From IMG/VR virus record IMGVR_UViG_3300006101_000054, positions 1-26,413 of that record: a stretch of 26,413 nt of DNA; one strand, 5' to 3'. Shown one piece after another: positions 5,490-14,379 of this stretch. The notes beneath the pieces were generated by a model. It was not told the origin of the DNA, did not search any database, and saw only the letters and a program-made list of their open reading frames with translations. Positions within the stretch are counted from its first letter, which is position 1. Every line of letters starts with the position of its first letter. The position numbers were made by a program, and so were the translations under genes. The DNA comes from a virus.

Positions 5490-8400
5490 TTATTTACTTT
5501 GTTCGAGTTTTTCTCTACGTTTATCTAACCGTTCTTTTTCTTTGTCGTGTTTAGGAGTCCACTCCATACGACCAGCTTTAATTTCTTTGTCTCTATAGTT
5601 CCAAGCTTGTTCTTTAGTAGCAAGTTCACGTTCAGCACGTTGAGCTTTTCTAGTATCAGCATCAGCACCATAAATAGGAAATCCTGCTGTTCCTAGTAAC
5701 GCACGTTTAACACCTTCTCCTTCAGGAGCACTACTAGCAGCTTGTACTTGGAAAGGAGCCATACCTTTAGCAACAGCACCCAACCTACTCAAAGCACTTC
5801 TATCAACAAGTTTAGGAGCATTAGGACTAGCATACTCTAAACCACCTATACCAACAATAGCAGCTTTAGGTAAAAACCCTAGCTTGTTAGAAAGAGTTTT
5901 ATCTGGATCAGCAAGCCAATGATAAGGTTCCATAGCGTGTTTCATAGCTTGCATAGAAGTACCATCTGGAAACTCTATACGAGTAGGATCTTTGTTCTCC
6001 CATATAGGTCTATTAGCTGTCATCATATTAATAGCATTTAACAAAGTAAAGTATGTTAATGCTGTTTTAAACTGATACAACCTAGCATAGTCTCCTTTAG
6101 TTGTAGGAACTGCTAAACCTTTAATGCCTTCTACTGGATGCCACGTACTTGGGTTAAGATCTTTGGGTAGAGCAGAACTAAAAGCACGTACAGTAGATAT
6201 AGTCCAGTCTGGAGCAAACAAAGCTATTTGAAGTGCTCTACGACCTTCAGGGCTATAAGCAGCAAGAGCAACACGTTTACCAAATTCTGTTCTAGAATCT
6301 AATGCAGCTTGATACCAATTAAGACCACCACCAGCTTCATTTAAAAACTTAGCTATTTCTTTACGACTTACTGCTTCATCAAAAGGTTTACCCTCTTTAG
6401 AAGCTTGCATACGTGCCCTATCTAAATAAGCTTCAGCAGTTGATAACTTAATGCCTGTGTGTAAATAATCCCAAGTGTATTTATCAAAGTATCCTAAAGT
6501 ATACTTCTCAACAATACTAAGAGACTTCTCTAATACCCTAGTCTTAGGTCCAAACTTACCAATTAAAGTATCAGCAAATTTACCTGTAGCCGTAAGTATT
6601 CCTTGAGTCACATCTTCTGGTACACCCAATTGAAGACCATCTTCTCTAATCCACTTGTCAACACTAGAACCAACACCACCTTTTTTAAATTCATCTACAG
6701 CTTTACTAATAGCAGACAGTTGTATATCTTTACCAGTAAAAGCTTTAGCTCCTTTTTCTACCAAAGGAAGAACAATAGATTCTTTAATGGGTGACCAAAT
6801 AGGTATGTTAGCACTAGACTGGACTTCCATCAAAGACTTAGCGTGAAAGAAAGAACCAATAACGTTCATTCGTTTAACAAACTGAGAGATAGAACCAAAT
6901 GCTTTCATCAAGTCTCCAGGACCTGAATCAAATACAAATCTTAAGTGTGGTTCTAAATCTGGATGAATAGCGTATCCAGCTAATTCAGAGTTGTCCATTA
7001 CTTTCCAACCATATGGTAGTGGCTCATCTTTGGTAATAGGTTTAATTAAAGACTCACCATTCTCATTTCTAACCTGTTTAATGTTTTCAATAAGATTTTT
7101 ATTCTCAATAGCTTTTTCTACTGAGAGTGCGTAGTCTTTATAAATCTCTGCTAAGTTGTTTGACTTAAGTTTAAAGCGATAATCTTTGCCGTTATCAGCT
7201 AACCATTTGTTAATACCGTTAAGATGGATAGTTAAATCTTCACGAGTCTTAAGTCTACGTTGTTCACCGTACTTAGTTGTAGTCTTAGTACCTCCTTCTG
7301 ATGCAACTTCACCATAACCAAAAGCATCTTTTAAGAACTGTTCTAAAGCTCCAGGTGGAGCAGCACCCTCTGTAACTACATTACGAGCTACATAGTCTTC
7401 ATGCCAACCATTGATAACACCTTTTTCTAAAGCACGTTTACCTAAGTCATCCATTAGCTCTCTAAACTTATTAGCTACTTCTTTAGCTTTACCAACTAAA
7501 GTTTCACCTTTGTCTATGTCAAAACTAAGTTTCTCTAGGTCAACATCTTTACCAGCCATCTCTTTAAGATCACTGGTGTTGTTATGTACGATACGCTCAT
7601 TGGCTTCTTTGGAGTTTAAGTTTGTACCAACAAACTTTTCTACTTCTCCAACAGCATTACCCCAAGTCTTTTTATATTCTTGGTAACCCTCAAAGAATTT
7701 AACAGCCTCTACTTCACCATGTTTTTCGTAAATCTCTTGAGCTATTTCATTAAACTCTTCTTCGTCTTTAATGTCTCTAGGAGATGTTTTAGTGCGATCT
7801 ATAGGAGCTTCTTCTTTAGGAGCAGTTGTTTCAGTAGCTTTAGGTGGCTCACCAGTTGATCCAGTAGCAGCTTTACGTTCGTCTAATGCCTTAAGAGCCG
7901 CTTTATTAATTTGGTCTTCATAGCCGCCTTTAGTCTGTCCTTCTTTAATAGGAGTCTTAACATGTTCAGCCTCGTGTTGAATAACAAAGTCAACCCACTC
8001 TTGTGGTGTTTTAAATGTATTTGCAGGTAAAGGTTCTACACCTTCTACTTTAGGAGTAGTCCAAGGTTTATCTTCAAATTGTTGATACAAATGATCTACA
8101 TCAACAGATATTTCTATTGGGTTGCCATTAGCATCTCGTTTAGTTGTAGCACCAACTCTAGATCCATCAGGACGAGTTTTATCTAACCCACGAGTAATAG
8201 GCACACCATTAATTTCTTCAGGTATAGATACAAGCTCAAAACGTTTATCACCAGCAGCTCTTAAATCACCACTGTGTAGACCTTCTCCCATTACAGTAGG
8301 CTTTTGATCTTTAGCTATTTGACCAGCACTAGTAGCTCTGTTCCAAGCTTCTTTACGATCAAGAAAATTACCCTGCTCATCTACAAACCCTTGGTCATGG

Positions 8401-9293
8401 GTATCTTTAGTAGACGCTTTAATAGATTCTGGATGTTTAGGGCCTAGACGAGTAATCTCACCAGTAGCTTTATCTTTAATAGCTGTTTCAACAAGAGGTA
8501 TAGTAGAGTCTTTTTGTTTCTTAGTCTTTTCTAAACCAGCAACAAACTCTTCTTTAGATATACCTGGTGGGGGATTAACGTTACTAGTAACATCGGGTTT
8601 CTTACCTGCACTCATATCAATAGGAGCAGCAGCTTGACCTAATAGACGTTCACCTAATTTAGTAGGTTTAGTAACCGTCCCAGTGGCAGCATCAACAGTC
8701 ATAGCTACAGGATCAAATGGATCACCACCTTGTATGGCACGTTGAGTAGCACCCACAACAGTCATTATTCCAGCACCTGTTGCACCTTGTGAAATACTAC
8801 TAGGTAGACCAGGACGCATTAAAGGATTAAATGCCCCACCTGCAACTTGACCAGTAAGAGATGCGTAAGGATATTCTTTTTGTTGTTGTTCTCTAATGCC
8901 AGAAATGTTAGTACCAAACATTTGGTCAACAAAACTTTCTGTTACTTTTATAGCACCACTAGCAAGAATACCTCCACCAATACCTCCTAAAAGTGCTCCA
9001 GCAGGTTTAGATAGTGGTCCTAATATAGGAGCAACAGGAGGCATAAGAGCAGCACCCCCTCTAGCTCCAAGTAGTACACCAGGTGTAGCAGCAATAGACT
9101 CAGCAGCAGAAGCACCAAAAGCTCCTAAAGCATTTACAGTAGGAGTAGCTTTACCTGGTTCCATACCAGGTCTAGGATATACACCAAATGCAGCTTTAGT
9201 TTCTACAGGAGTAGTCTTGACCTCATCAGGATCTACAAAACCACCTTTAGTAGTAGAAGTTGGTTTAACCTCATCGGGGTCAATGAAAGCCAT
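5490..9293 (-). CDS. Large internal virion (ejection) protein with HExxH motif
   Basis: This is a 1267-residue protein, the largest in the window. The N-terminus carries two copies of F(I/V)DPDEVK, then a Gly/Ala-rich hydrophobic region (about 45-125) that could insert in membranes. A short domain around residues 425-470 has H440-E441-x-x-H444 followed by GGYE at 456-459, a plausible zinc metallopeptidase site. The rest is largely helical and charged. The C-terminal third (RMQASKEGKPFDEAVS, SPEGRRALQIALFAPDWT) recalls long virion proteins that are ejected with DNA and 'large polyvalent' phage proteins. It overlaps the upstream gene as TAATG and has AAAGG before the ATG. Role: probably forms part of the DNA translocation channel or digests murein on entry; this is inference from size and context. 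Confidence 0.75.
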   Translation of the reverse strand: MAFIDPDEVKPTSTTKGGFVDPDEVKTTPVETKAAFGVYPRPGMEPGKATPTVNALGAFGASAAESIAATPGVLLGARGGAALMPPVAPILGPLSKPAGALLGGIGGGILASGAIKVTESFVDQMFGTNISGIREQQQKEYPYASLTGQVAGGAFNPLMRPGLPSSISQGATGAGIMTVVGATQRAIQGGDPFDPVAMTVDAATGTVTKPTKLGERLLGQAAAPIDMSAGKKPDVTSNVNPPPGISKEEFVAGLEKTKKQKDSTIPLVETAIKDKATGEITRLGPKHPESIKASTKDTHDQGFVDEQGNFLDRKEAWNRATSAGQIAKDQKPTVMGEGLHSGDLRAAGDKRFELVSIPEEINGVPITRGLDKTRPDGSRVGATTKRDANGNPIEISVDVDHLYQQFEDKPWTTPKVEGVEPLPANTFKTPQEWVDFVIQHEAEHVKTPIKEGQTKGGYEDQINKAALKALDERKAATGSTGEPPKATETTAPKEEAPIDRTKTSPRDIKDEEEFNEIAQEIYEKHGEVEAVKFFEGYQEYKKTWGNAVGEVEKFVGTNLNSKEANERIVHNNTSDLKEMAGKDVDLEKLSFDIDKGETLVGKAKEVANKFRELMDDLGKRALEKGVINGWHEDYVARNVVTEGAAPPGALEQFLKDAFGYGEVASEGGTKTTTKYGEQRRLKTREDLTIHLNGINKWLADNGKDYRFKLKSNNLAEIYKDYALSVEKAIENKNLIENIKQVRNENGESLIKPITKDEPLPYGWKVMDNSELAGYAIHPDLEPHLRFVFDSGPGDLMKAFGSISQFVKRMNVIGSFFHAKSLMEVQSSANIPIWSPIKESIVLPLVEKGAKAFTGKDIQLSAISKAVDEFKKGGVGSSVDKWIREDGLQLGVPEDVTQGILTATGKFADTLIGKFGPKTRVLEKSLSIVEKYTLGYFDKYTWDYLHTGIKLSTAEAYLDRARMQASKEGKPFDEAVSRKEIAKFLNEAGGGLNWYQAALDSRTEFGKRVALAAYSPEGRRALQIALFAPDWTISTVRAFSSALPKDLNPSTWHPVEGIKGLAVPTTKGDYARLYQFKTALTYFTLLNAINMMTANRPIWENKDPTRIEFPDGTSMQAMKHAMEPYHWLADPDKTLSNKLGFLPKAAIVGIGGLEYASPNAPKLVDRSALSRLGAVAKGMAPFQVQAASSAPEGEGVKRALLGTAGFPIYGADADTRKAQRAERELATKEQAWNYRDKEIKAGRMEWTPKHDKEKERLDKRREKLEQSK

Positions 9294-10969
9294 TATAATT
9301 TACCTTTCTTTTTACCCTCTGCAATAATGTCTGCTTCTGACATACCTGGGTTAGCAGCCTTAGCTCTATCAACCCAAGATTGTTGTTCAGAAGTTAATTT
9401 GTTACTAGTAGCTTTTGATCCTTTGTTCCACTCTTTTAAACTAGTGTCATCCCATTCTTTAAACGGAGACTTACCTACACTAATTAATTTGTCAGCATGA
9501 GTTTTAGCCTTATTAAAAATAGAATCTGGAATGTCTTTTACATTAGGCTCTGTCTTTAAAAAGTCTATTTCTTTTTGTGTTAGACCAGGAACAAATGTAG
9601 GTATGTCTACTTCTTTACCATTTATTTCAGTACCAATAGAATACTCACTCATGTCTTTTCCACTGTTACTTTTTTGTTTACCTAACCATCCAGGACCTTT
9701 TGTAGAACCATCTGGTCTTTTCCAATCTGGTTTAACATTACCTTTACTATCTAAGTAAGGTTTAGAAGTAGATTCAGTTGGTGTAGTAGTTTTATCAGGT
9801 GTAGGTTTACCTTTCTTGGCTTCTGCTTCTTCAACACTAGTTCCACCACCAAATAGTTCTACATTATGTTTAAGTTTATCAACAACATATTTTTTTTCTT
9901 TAAAAGAATCAGGAGAGCTTACAGCAATATCAAGTTGTCTTTGAGCAACTTTTAATTGGTAGTCGTTATAGTCTTTAACCGCTGCTCTATAGTTGTTATC
10001 AAGTTTAATTTGATCCATAGAACCTGTAGGACCTTTTTGCCTAGCAGCATTGGCATTGTCCATGATAGTTTTTAGATTAAGTGTTATCCTTGGATTCTCT
10101 ACTTTATCTAATCTAAGATTAACATCATTCCAACTCTTCTCTGTTAAACGTCCTTCTGCACGGGTATCTTTACCTTCTTCTTCAAGTTTTTTACGAACAA
10201 ATGCAGCACTTTCTTTAGAAGATTCTCTAGCATCAGCATGTTCTTCACCAATTATTTTTGCTCTAATTTTTCCATCAACATTAATGTTAGCAACATCTTT
10301 TTTATTTTGACCAGTTTGTTCTAACTTATCTTCTTGCATTGCTGCAAGTTGATTAGTAAGCCTCTTACTAGTAATCATCATTAAGTTCTTAGTAACATCT
10401 ATTTTTTGTTCAGGAGTAAATTTATCCCAGTTGGCTTTACCAACTTCTTTAATTAAAACATCTTGTTGTTCTTTAGGAAGGTTCTCAAGAGTAGCACCTT
10501 GTTCTAAGTTGTAATGAGCTTTAGATACTTCTTGAGCATCTAATATATTTTGTTTTTCTTGGTTTGTTAATTTAGCAGCATTAGCTTTGTCAACTTCACT
10601 GGTAAGTTCAAAAGCTTTTTCTGTATCACCTGCTTTAAATAAAGCAACTTGAGTCATTTTAAGAATAGCTGAATTATCTTGTTTGTTTACAGCGTCTTGA
10701 AATTCAGGTGTTTTATAAAGATCTAAAAGAGTAGCTTTAGACTTTTCACTAGCTTTAATATTAGCATCAGAAACTAAATTAGCAAGATTAGTTTTAGCAG
10801 CATTAGCTTGTTCTTGTTGTATTTGAACCTGTTGTCTTTGCAGAGTATTTTGTTGCTCTTGCATTTTATTGGCTTCAACTTGTTGCACATTAGGTGCAGC
10901 AGCCATATTCTGCTGTAACTGTAACGCAGCTTGACTACCAACAGCAACATCGGACATTAAGTAAGCCAT
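9293..10969 (-). CDS. Internal virion protein, Gln-rich coiled coil
   Basis: This 558-residue protein begins with a Gln/Asn/Ala-rich helical region (residues 14-60), followed by long charged helical segments and a flexible Thr/Ser/Pro/Lys linker near 395-410. The last 110 residues hold a compact segment (VDIPTFVPGLTQKEIDFL) and a final short helix unit (SWVDRAKAANPGMSEADI) that looks like a small binding module. Composition and position between the Gly-rich 221-residue protein and the 1267-residue protein fit the middle member of a podovirus ejection-protein trio, like P22 gp20 or T7 gp15 in place but not in recognisable sequence. AGGA precedes the ATG. Confidence 0.65.
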   Translation of the reverse strand: MAYLMSDVAVGSQAALQLQQNMAAAPNVQQVEANKMQEQQNTLQRQQVQIQQEQANAAKTNLANLVSDANIKASEKSKATLLDLYKTPEFQDAVNKQDNSAILKMTQVALFKAGDTEKAFELTSEVDKANAAKLTNQEKQNILDAQEVSKAHYNLEQGATLENLPKEQQDVLIKEVGKANWDKFTPEQKIDVTKNLMMITSKRLTNQLAAMQEDKLEQTGQNKKDVANINVDGKIRAKIIGEEHADARESSKESAAFVRKKLEEEGKDTRAEGRLTEKSWNDVNLRLDKVENPRITLNLKTIMDNANAARQKGPTGSMDQIKLDNNYRAAVKDYNDYQLKVAQRQLDIAVSSPDSFKEKKYVVDKLKHNVELFGGGTSVEEAEAKKGKPTPDKTTTPTESTSKPYLDSKGNVKPDWKRPDGSTKGPGWLGKQKSNSGKDMSEYSIGTEINGKEVDIPTFVPGLTQKEIDFLKTEPNVKDIPDSIFNKAKTHADKLISVGKSPFKEWDDTSLKEWNKGSKATSNKLTSEQQSWVDRAKAANPGMSEADIIAEGKKKGKL

Positions 10970-10981
10970 AATTTATTCCTA

Positions 10982-11647
10982 TTAAGGACCAACATAGTTT
11001 GAGCCAGTACCCATACCACTAGTATCACCTAAACCACTACCATAGGTATAAGTACCACCTTGTGTTTGATACCCAGGAGTAGACATAGCTGATGTATTTG
11101 CTCCACCACCAAATTGACCAGATAATCCAGATAATCCAGTAGAAACTGCTCCAAGACCTTGCATAATAGCTTGTTGTTGAGCATTTTGTTGTGTTGCACC
11201 TAGTTGAGCAGCAGCAGCGGGATTAAATCCAGCTCCAGCTCCACCAGACAATTGACTTAAATAATTATTCATAAATCCTGAATAACCTTGTTGTGCTACA
11301 CCTTGTAGAGCTTGAGCTTCATTGCCAGAGTACAACATACCTGTACCAGCAGCAGCTCTTTGAGAAGCTTGTTCAGCAGGAGCAACAACACCTGTTTGAA
11401 ATTGAGTAAATCCAGGCATAGCTTGGGGATTAGCAGATTGACCTGGCTGTAAATACCCAGCATACATTTGAGCTAGTTGAGCTTGGTACGGAGCCATAGG
11501 ATTAGCTGCATTTGTAGCTGCAGTACCTGCTTTTGAACCTCCACCAATTCCCAAAGCATTAGTTATGCTACCACCAGTAAGCGCATTAACACCAGCAGCT
11601 ACAGTTACACCAGCAGCAAGACCAGTTAAAGTTATTCCAGCAGACAT
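10982..11647 (-). CDS. Gly/Ala/Gln-rich internal virion protein
   Basis: This 221-residue low-complexity protein has a hydrophobic Ala/Gly N-terminus (ITLTGLAAGVTVAAGVNALT), a Gln/Ala-rich helical middle (residues 55-170) and a Gly/Ser/Thr/Tyr tail. The start is ATG 11647 rather than the in-frame ATG at 11665, because AAAGGAGA lies 7 bases upstream of 11647 and the earlier ATG overlaps that site. The 5' end overlaps the cupin-SET gene by 16 bases. Its place after gp4/gp10-like genes and before two long helical proteins suggests the smallest ejected protein (as P22 gp7 is small), or a pilot protein. Sequence alone does not prove this. Confidence 0.65.
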   Translation of the reverse strand: MSAGITLTGLAAGVTVAAGVNALTGGSITNALGIGGGSKAGTAATNAANPMAPYQAQLAQMYAGYLQPGQSANPQAMPGFTQFQTGVVAPAEQASQRAAAGTGMLYSGNEAQALQGVAQQGYSGFMNNYLSQLSGGAGAGFNPAAAAQLGATQQNAQQQAIMQGLGAVSTGLSGLSGQFGGGANTSAMSTPGYQTQGGTYTYGSGLGDTSGMGTGSNYVGP

Positions 11648-12528
11648 GTTTTGTCTCCTTTCCAAATATTGTTTAATTTCATAACTTGTCTATAGTCAAC
11701 AGTTATTTCTTCACCTAAATCACCACCCACCATACCACCTATATCTCGTAATGTTACTAAGAACATGTCATTAAAACCCGTTAAAATAGCTTTTGCATTA
11801 GGACGCTTAGAATGATTAACAAGATAACCAGCAGGAGTTCTTAACCCTCCAAGCCTCATAGGAGCAATAACACTATCTTGTTTTATTAAAGCAGTAGAAA
11901 ACATTCCTTTACCTTGTATTGGTGAATTACCAGAACAAATGCTATAACTACCATCTGGAAAAGGAATGCAATCTTTTCTATATTTAGATGCTAACTCTAT
12001 GTCTTCTAAAGTCCAACCAGATTCTTGAACCATCAATAAAAAGTCTTCTCGATCTTCTTGGTATAAAGAATACTCTTTACTTAACTTTTCTTGTTGATGT
12101 TCTTTAAGAATATCTGGGGATATAAATAATATTGACTCTAAGTATTCTACATCAGTACTATTAGTAACATAGATATTTTGCCACACAACATCTTCTAATG
12201 TAAAGCCTACTTTGCTACCTGCTTTAGCTACAAACATATGTGGAGCTGTTAAAGTCTGTATAGAACCGTTTCCATCTATAACGTTAATGCTACCCTTAAG
12301 CAAAACATTCATATGCTCAGAGACATGTTCTTGACCTACTATGAGAGTATTTTTAGGATAGTGTGCTTCCCTAATATACAGCCCTCCACCAAATCTATGA
12401 ACAATAGAATTTTCAATTTGTTCTTCTTTTAACAATACTTTAGCTAAAGCTAATTTACTTTCTGAAGTACTTAGGTTAAACCCTTCTTTATTAGCTACAG
12501 AATTAATGGCTTCTACTATTTGATTCAT
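11632..12528 (-). CDS. Cupin-SET domain fusion protein
   Basis: In this 298-residue protein, residues about 43-125 form a cupin-like beta barrel: LIVGQEHVSEHMNVLLKG with H68, E71 and H72 as likely metal ligands, then TAPHMFVAKAGSKVGF. Residues about 195-281 carry the SET signatures in order: SPIQGKGMFS (start of SET), VNHSKRPNA at 237-245 (matching NHSxxPN), and GEEITVDYR at 272-280 (matching GEEhTxDY with catalytic Tyr). SET domains transfer methyl groups from S-adenosylmethionine to protein lysines; catalysis here is inferred. Between the domains is a charged helical linker. AAGAGG precedes the ATG. It lies between the connector and ejection genes, so a virion protein is a plausible substrate. 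Confidence 0.8.
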   Translation of the reverse strand: MNQIVEAINSVANKEGFNLSTSESKLALAKVLLKEEQIENSIVHRFGGGLYIREAHYPKNTLIVGQEHVSEHMNVLLKGSINVIDGNGSIQTLTAPHMFVAKAGSKVGFTLEDVVWQNIYVTNSTDVEYLESILFISPDILKEHQQEKLSKEYSLYQEDREDFLLMVQESGWTLEDIELASKYRKDCIPFPDGSYSICSGNSPIQGKGMFSTALIKQDSVIAPMRLGGLRTPAGYLVNHSKRPNAKAILTGFNDMFLVTLRDIGGMVGGDLGEEITVDYRQVMKLNNIWKGDKTCLLE

Positions 12529-12530
12529 AA

Positions 12531-14378
12531 CTACCTCTTGTATTGAGTACCGCTACCAACAGATTGTTCTTGGTCCATTTCACCAAGTCTAAAATCAATC
12601 TCAGCAGCATCTAACCTAAGAGGAACATTGTCATAGCATAAAAACTGCCAAGACCTACGTCTGTCAGCTCCACTAAGGTATACCTGTGCTCTAGGAGCAT
12701 TAAGATTAACAACCCTAGGAGTAGAGTAACTAGCGTAGTCATTACCAGAATGACTGATGTACATGTTACCAGCTACCTTATCCCCAACAATTTCTAAACG
12801 ACCATAGAATTTACGTTTGGTAGTACCGTTGTCTCTAATGTCTGTAACAGACCTACAATAAATAGGTTGACCATTATCTTGGTAAACATTAGTATTAAAG
12901 TAGTACAAATTACCATTAGTGCTGTCTAAACAGTAGGGCGTATTATTAGCATCTGCATAAAATGTAGGTACAAAATAGTTTTCAGATGAACCGTTGTAAG
13001 AAGTCCAGGTGTACCACATCTTTTCATCTAAATCATAAACTAAAGTTTTATTGGTGTTATATAGCGTTAGTATATAAAAGGTATGACCATTTATCTTATA
13101 CACATAAGCAGATACGTGTGTTAATGAATCGGCTTCTAAGTGCCTATCTATATGGCTAGTAGATACCTTAATAGGAGATACCCCATCCATAAGGTACACA
13201 GACTTACCATAAGTTTTTGTAGTAGCTACCCATATAACTGTGTTACTAGTAGAAACAAGACTGTCTCCATTAGCACAACCTATTTCCATAGTATAGCTAG
13301 GAGCTACAGTAAGGGGTGAACCAACAGCATTACCAACATCATAAAAAAACTGGGTAGTTGAAGAACCGTAAGCTATAAGGTAGTTCAAATGTTTAGCAAT
13401 ACTAACTAATGTGTCTCCTGTTTGTTCAAAGCTTAAAAAGCTAAGAGCATTCCATTGAGTTGGGTCACCAACGTTGCAGTTGTATATACGGTTGTTAGTT
13501 GTACCAACAAATACGTATTGATCTAAAAACACAGCACCAGATACAAAAGGACCCACAGGGAATGAGTTAAGAGCAGGAGTTAACACTGCTCCAGAACCTA
13601 AATCTTGAAAGGTAATAGTACCTGATACAGTAGCTGTGTTTGGAATGTTTAAAGTTATTGTTGTTCCATTGATGCTAGTAACCATAGCATTGGGTGCTAT
13701 GCCTGTACCACTAGCAAACATACCTGTGTATATACCACTAGCACTAGATACAGACACAGTATAAAAGCCAGTAGTACCAGAACCAGTAGGAGTTTGTGTA
13801 GCAGGTAAATTAATTGTACAAGTAGGAGCACTAGAGTATCCACTGCCAGGATTGGTAATGGTTACAGTAGTTATATTTCCCGATACAACTGTAGCAGTAG
13901 CAGCAACACTACCAGAAGAAAAGCTAAGAGTAATACCTGTACTATAGTTTAAACCAGGGTTGTCAATGCTAATAGCTACAACAGTTGTGTTATTAATAGT
14001 ATTTAAGGTTCCTGATTTGTTTAGTAAATAACCATTAACTTTATTATGAAAAAACAAATAGTTATTAAGAAATGTATTTACAAAATAACTTTGGCTTGTA
14101 GATGCAGACGTTGATCCTAAAGTAGTAACAGCGTAGCTACTAGGATTAATTTGATAAACAGTGTTATTAATAACAGACACTAAATTACCGTTGTAAGCAG
14201 TTAAACCTTGTGCTGTTCCACTAGCAATTGTAGTAGCTTTAGTCAGCCCAGGTCTTTTAACAAAGTCTCTTTTACCATTGCTACTATCAAAGAAAACGTT
14301 AGCACAATACGCATCAGATGCAAAAGATCCTGTACGACTATCTATTGGTTGTGTAAGTGCTATTCTTTCGGTTGCCAT
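12531..14378 (-). CDS. Tail hub / packaged-DNA stabilisation protein, P22 gp10-like
   Basis: This 615-residue protein begins with ALTQPIDSRTGSFASDAYCAN and KRDFVKRPGL, a start typical of the P22 gp10 family that closes the portal and joins the tail. A beta-propeller-like region follows (TAYNGNLVSVINNTVYQI, FLDQYVFVGTTNNRIYNC, LIAYGSSTTQFFYD). The end (GRLEIVGDKVAGNMYISHSG and LDAAEIDFRLGEM) also fits the family. Residues about 135-262 look like an inserted Ser/Thr-rich module with NPGSGYSSAPTCTI. At 615 residues it is longer than the P22 protein (about 470), consistent with that insert. No strong ribosome binding site is seen; translation probably couples to the upstream gene ending 1 base before. 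Confidence 0.85.
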   Translation of the reverse strand: MATERIALTQPIDSRTGSFASDAYCANVFFDSSNGKRDFVKRPGLTKATTIASGTAQGLTAYNGNLVSVINNTVYQINPSSYAVTTLGSTSASTSQSYFVNTFLNNYLFFHNKVNGYLLNKSGTLNTINNTTVVAISIDNPGLNYSTGITLSFSSGSVAATATVVSGNITTVTITNPGSGYSSAPTCTINLPATQTPTGSGTTGFYTVSVSSASGIYTGMFASGTGIAPNAMVTSINGTTITLNIPNTATVSGTITFQDLGSGAVLTPALNSFPVGPFVSGAVFLDQYVFVGTTNNRIYNCNVGDPTQWNALSFLSFEQTGDTLVSIAKHLNYLIAYGSSTTQFFYDVGNAVGSPLTVAPSYTMEIGCANGDSLVSTSNTVIWVATTKTYGKSVYLMDGVSPIKVSTSHIDRHLEADSLTHVSAYVYKINGHTFYILTLYNTNKTLVYDLDEKMWYTWTSYNGSSENYFVPTFYADANNTPYCLDSTNGNLYYFNTNVYQDNGQPIYCRSVTDIRDNGTTKRKFYGRLEIVGDKVAGNMYISHSGNDYASYSTPRVVNLNAPRAQVYLSGADRRRSWQFLCYDNVPLRLDAAEIDFRLGEMDQEQSVGSGTQYKR

Positions 14379-14379
14379 A

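Noticed and set aside
8896-9327. 143-residue + strand frame opposite the N-terminus of the large ejection protein
   Set aside because: It mirrors the Gly/Ala/Pro-rich part of the - strand gene, where antisense frames stay open because of composition; no ribosome binding site or coding neighbours on that strand.
11648-11665. ATG at 11665 for the Gly-rich ejection protein
   Set aside because: This ATG sits just before and inside the AAAGGAGA ribosome binding site that serves ATG 11647.
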